A stretch of 7,761 bases of DNA from contig DATDEX010000166.1 in assembly GCA_036522895.1 (NCBI GenBank), positions 1 to 7,761 on the forward strand. Reading direction: 5' to 3'. Source of the DNA: JAIOPA01 sp036522895 (GTDB lineage Bacteria > Eisenbacteria > RBG-16-71-46). Below the pieces are notes generated by a model. The model was not told where the DNA came from and did no database searches. It was given only the letters and a program-made list of their open reading frames with translations. Both the position numbers and the translations under genes were made by a program. Of the stretch, positions 5,357 through 7,761 are shown piece by piece (position 1 is the first letter of the stretch; every line of letters starts with the position of its first letter).

Positions 5357-6549
5357 GCCCGCCCGGCGCCTTCGGCGCGCTCGTCGTGGGCGGCGGCGTC
5401 AACGGGCTCGCCACCGCGTGGCACCTCGCCCGCATGGGCGTGCCGCGGGTCGCGCTCGTCGAGCGCTTCCGCCTCCACCACGATCGCGGCAGCTCGCACG
5501 GCGCGGGACGCATCACGCGCAGCACGTACTCCGACGCGCGTTACGTGCGGCTCGTCCGGGTGGCGCACGAGCAGGAGTGGCCGCGGCTCGAGCGCGAGAG
5601 CGGCCGCACGCTCATCCACCGCGCCGACGGCATCTACTTCGGTCCCGCGGACGGCGACATCGAACAGTGGGCCGCCGCGGTGGCAAGCGCCGGCGCGCCG
5701 GGCGTGGAGCGGATCGAGGCGGGCGAGGCCCGGCGGCGCTTCCCGCAGTTCGCCTTCCCCGACGCGCACGCCGTGCTGCACGACCGCACGGGCGGCGTGG
5801 TGGCGGCGGCCGAGACGTTGCTGGCGCTCGACCGGCTCTGCCGGATCGAGGGCGTGCACGTGCTGGAGGAGACGCGGGTGCTGGGTCTCGAGCCCGACCG
5901 GGATCCGGTCGGGGTCGACACCGACCGCGGCCGGCTCCTCGCCGAGCGCGTCGTGGTCACCGCCGGCGCCTGGGTCGGGCAGCTCGTGCCGTCGCTCGCC
6001 GCGCACACGAGCGTTGAGCGCCAGCACGTCGGCTACTTCGCGCTCGCGGGGCCGGCCGAGCGGACGCGCCCGGGTTCTTTTCCAGTGTGGGTCTATCTCG
6101 GCGGCGCGAGCGGGCCGGCGCCGGTCCCGCCCGCGGCCGGCTCGCCGCCGCAGCGTCTCTTCTACGGCCTCCCCGAGTTCGGGCGGCCCGGCGTGAAGGC
6201 CGCTCGTCACGGCGTCTCCGGCCGGGGCGACGACCCGGACGACTCGCCCGGACCTTCGCCCGCGGCGATCGAGGAGGTGCGGGTGTTCTTGCGAGAGCAG
6301 CTCGCGGTGCGGCTCGGCGAGACGCTCCACGCCGAGACCTGTCTCTACACGAACACCCCGGACGAGCACTTCGTGATCGGCGCGCTGCCCGCGGCGCCGC
6401 GCGTCGTGGTGGGCTCGGCCTGCTCGGGGCACGGCTTCAAGTTCGGGCCGCTCACGGGACGGATCCTCGCCGAGTTGGCCTTTCACGGGCGCACGAGCGT
6501 GCCCGAGTTCGAGGACGCGCGCGCGACGTTCGCGGTGCCGGCCGGCTGA
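5353..6549 (+). CDS. FAD-dependent amine oxidase, monomeric sarcosine oxidase / N-methyl amino acid oxidase family
   Basis: Members of this family oxidise secondary amino acids (sarcosine, N-methyltryptophan, pipecolate), giving H2O2 and, for N-methyl substrates, formaldehyde plus the free amino acid. The 398-residue length fits the family's 370-400. Motifs in order: Rossmann loop VVGGGVNGLATAWHL (11-25); GSSHGAGRITR (46-56), with Arg53 and Arg56 aligning with Arg49 and Arg52 of Bacillus sarcosine oxidase; FYGLPEFGRPGVKAARH (270-286), with Lys282 aligning with the oxygen-activating Lys265 and His286 with His269; ETCLYTNTPDEHF (328-340), Cys330 being the expected covalent FAD site; and SGHGFKFG (358-365), Lys363 aligning with carboxylate-binding Lys348. 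All key residues appear present, so it should be active on an amine with an alpha-carboxylate. The GTG start overlaps the transporter stop (GTGA), which implies translational coupling; the open frame extends upstream only as a shadow of the transporter. Substrate choice among sarcosine, N-methyl amino acids and cyclic imino acids cannot be read from the sequence. Confidence 0.9.
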   Translation: MSPPGAFGALVVGGGVNGLATAWHLARMGVPRVALVERFRLHHDRGSSHGAGRITRSTYSDARYVRLVRVAHEQEWPRLERESGRTLIHRADGIYFGPADGDIEQWAAAVASAGAPGVERIEAGEARRRFPQFAFPDAHAVLHDRTGGVVAAAETLLALDRLCRIEGVHVLEETRVLGLEPDRDPVGVDTDRGRLLAERVVVTAGAWVGQLVPSLAAHTSVERQHVGYFALAGPAERTRPGSFPVWVYLGGASGPAPVPPAAGSPPQRLFYGLPEFGRPGVKAARHGVSGRGDDPDDSPGPSPAAIEEVRVFLREQLAVRLGETLHAETCLYTNTPDEHFVIGALPAAPRVVVGSACSGHGFKFGPLTGRILAELAFHGRTSVPEFEDARATFAVPAG

Positions 6550-6552
6550 GCC

Positions 6553-7761
6553 TCAACCCGGCGCCGGGATCCCGCTCGCCTGCGCCTCGCGCAGCAGCCG
6601 GTCCAGCATCTGGCGCGCCGCCACGTCGTCCGGGTAGCGGCGCAGCTGCTCGCGCAACTCGCGAATCGCGTCGGGCCGCCGCCCGTTCAGGAGGTGGTAC
6701 TCGGCGAGCAGCCGATGCGAGTTCGCCTCCTCGGGGAAGTACTCGAGCGCCCGCCGCACGCAGCCGATCGCCTCGGCGTCGCGGCGCAGCTCGAGCAGCG
6801 CCGCCGCGCGGATCGAGAACCCCGTCGCCATGAAGATGGCGCACGAGGTGTCCGTCTGGAGCGATTCGAAATCGGCGAGCAGCCCGAGCGCCGCCTCGTC
6901 GCGGCTCGCGACCAGCGAGTCGGCCGCGAGCAGTACGTGGCGGAGTGCCGCGGGCGAGATCATCGCCACCTGCGGCGTCCGGTGTGGCTCGAACTCGACA
7001 ATGGCGTCGAGCGGGTCGAGCGGGTGCGTCTTCACCTCCGCCATCTCCACCACGCGCAGCGTGGTGTCGCGGTACCAGAGCTGGAACGCGCGCGGGTCCT
7101 GGAACGCGAACAGCGTCATGCGCGGCCATTGGTTGCGCGCAAGGCGCGCGCCGCGCGGGAGCGTCGGGTGAGCGACGGCGAGCGTCGCGCGCACGTCGTG
7201 CGCGAGCCGCTGGAGCGTGGTGAGCCGCGCGAAGTCGAACTCGACGTTGGAGCCGGTGCTGGCGATGCGCTCCGCCGCGACCGGGCTCGTGAGGAGCGCC
7301 GTGAGCCGGAGCGCGGTGATCCCCGCGAGCCATGCGGCGGGTGCCGCGCGGAGCACCGCCACCAGCGCCACGCCGATCCCCACGGCCGGGATCACCGAGC
7401 GGTGGCTCGACCACATGGGCATGAACGTGGCGAGCGGCAGCGTGGCGATGCCGGTCCACGCGAGCGCCCACGCGAGCCACGGGACCGAGGCGCGCAGGTG
7501 CGCTCGGCCGGCCGCCGTGGTCGCCGCGAGCGCGAGCGGGGGCGCCATGAGGAGCAGGATCGCCCACGGCATCCAGGCCCCGGTCGCCGAGGTCGCGTCG
7601 CGCACGCTCAGCGCGTCGAGCCACACCCCGCGCGACGCCCAGAGGAGCTGCGACGCGAGGCGAGGCACCGCGGCGATTCCCTCGGCGGCGGCCGCGTGCG
7701 GCGGCGGCAGCAGTCCCGCCCGGTGCGACACCCACGTGTGCGCCGCCCACCACGCCACGAG
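6553..7761 (-). CDS. Multi-spanning membrane protein with C-terminal TPR repeats (5' end outside window)
   Basis: The frame is open to the right edge, so the N-terminus is missing; 402 residues are visible. A GTG at 7758-7756 is probably internal, since the codon before it is also open and the following residues are ordinary sequence. Three or four hydrophobic helices lie at about residues 64-83, 93-113, 121-138 and 140-159 of the visible part. A soluble region follows, and the last 90 or so residues hold at least two tetratricopeptide repeats, seen as the helical pairs around AAALLELRRDAEAIGCVRRA and LLAEYHLLNGRRPDAIRELR. The helix region with SSHRSVIPAVGIG recalls the end of the membrane domain of GT-C glycosyltransferase-like proteins that carry C-terminal TPRs (TMTC/PMT-like), but the catalytic N-terminal half is not visible, so this is inference. 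It converges on the oxidase gene with only 3 bases between the stops. Confidence 0.75.
   Translation of the reverse strand, partial: LVAWWAAHTWVSHRAGLLPPPHAAAAEGIAAVPRLASQLLWASRGVWLDALSVRDATSATGAWMPWAILLLMAPPLALAATTAAGRAHLRASVPWLAWALAWTGIATLPLATFMPMWSSHRSVIPAVGIGVALVAVLRAAPAAWLAGITALRLTALLTSPVAAERIASTGSNVEFDFARLTTLQRLAHDVRATLAVAHPTLPRGARLARNQWPRMTLFAFQDPRAFQLWYRDTTLRVVEMAEVKTHPLDPLDAIVEFEPHRTPQVAMISPAALRHVLLAADSLVASRDEAALGLLADFESLQTDTSCAIFMATGFSIRAAALLELRRDAEAIGCVRRALEYFPEEANSHRLLAEYHLLNGRRPDAIRELREQLRRYPDDVAARQMLDRLLREAQASGIPAPG

Noticed and set aside
5080..6486. A 468-codon minus-strand frame antisense to the oxidase
   Set aside because: It is a composition shadow of the oxidase gene, rich in Arg/Glu/His/Val, with no domain and no ribosome binding site.
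6557..6568. The palindrome CCCGGCGCCGGG as a terminator
   Set aside because: It has no loop bases and no T run on either strand, and it lies within coding sequence. Such palindromes are common at this G+C content.
1..7761. tRNA, rRNA, CRISPR array, transposase or phage genes
   Set aside because: I looked on both strands for cloverleaf arms with CCA-type ends, spaced direct repeats and transposase or integrase motifs and saw none.

Overview
The window is about 70% G+C by eye and is packed with genes; no stretch over 300 bases lacks one. I see six protein-coding genes (two cut by the window edges), short intergenic regions, one clear hairpin terminator, and no RNA gene, IS element, CRISPR array or phage gene. 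The likely source is an uncultured soil or sediment bacterium. Two traits fit Candidatus Eisenbacteria or a relative in the FCB/Gemmatimonadota neighbourhood: a FlgD-like Ig fold ending a secreted enzyme, and a small secreted dockerin-like protein. This placement is inference, because no rRNA or marker gene is present.

Layout. (1) Bases 2-136, plus strand: the last 44 residues of a protein with a Lys/Arg/Ala/Pro tail. (2) 229-597, plus: a 122-residue secreted dockerin-like protein with a strong Shine-Dalgarno, followed by a 13-bp-stem terminator. (3) 673-2283, minus: a RocA-type L-glutamate-gamma-semialdehyde (1-pyrroline-5-carboxylate, P5C) dehydrogenase. (4) 2374-4005, minus: a secreted PQQ-type glucose/sorbosone dehydrogenase with a C-terminal Ig-like domain, upstream of and in the same direction as gene 3. 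(5) 4088-5356, plus: an SLC1/DAACS amino-acid or dicarboxylate symporter, divergent from gene 4 across 82 bp. (6) 5353-6549, plus: an FAD amine oxidase of the monomeric sarcosine oxidase family, overlapping the transporter by 4 bases (GTGA). (7) 6553-7761, minus and cut by the right edge: a multi-spanning membrane protein with C-terminal TPRs, convergent with gene 6 across only 3 bp.

How they may work together. The transporter-oxidase pair looks like an uptake-plus-oxidation unit for an N-alkylated or cyclic amino acid. P5C dehydrogenase next door makes glutamate from the proline/ornithine breakdown intermediate. The shared theme is amino-acid catabolism; the secreted sugar dehydrogenase is a separate periplasmic or surface oxidation. 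The most interesting points are the altered cation-site motif of the transporter (NQNGT in place of NMDGT), the coupled transporter-oxidase pair, and the 82-bp divergent intergenic region, where both genes lack a Shine-Dalgarno, carry -10-like boxes 8-9 nt before their ATGs, and flank two palindromes. I found no clearly new multi-gene system.
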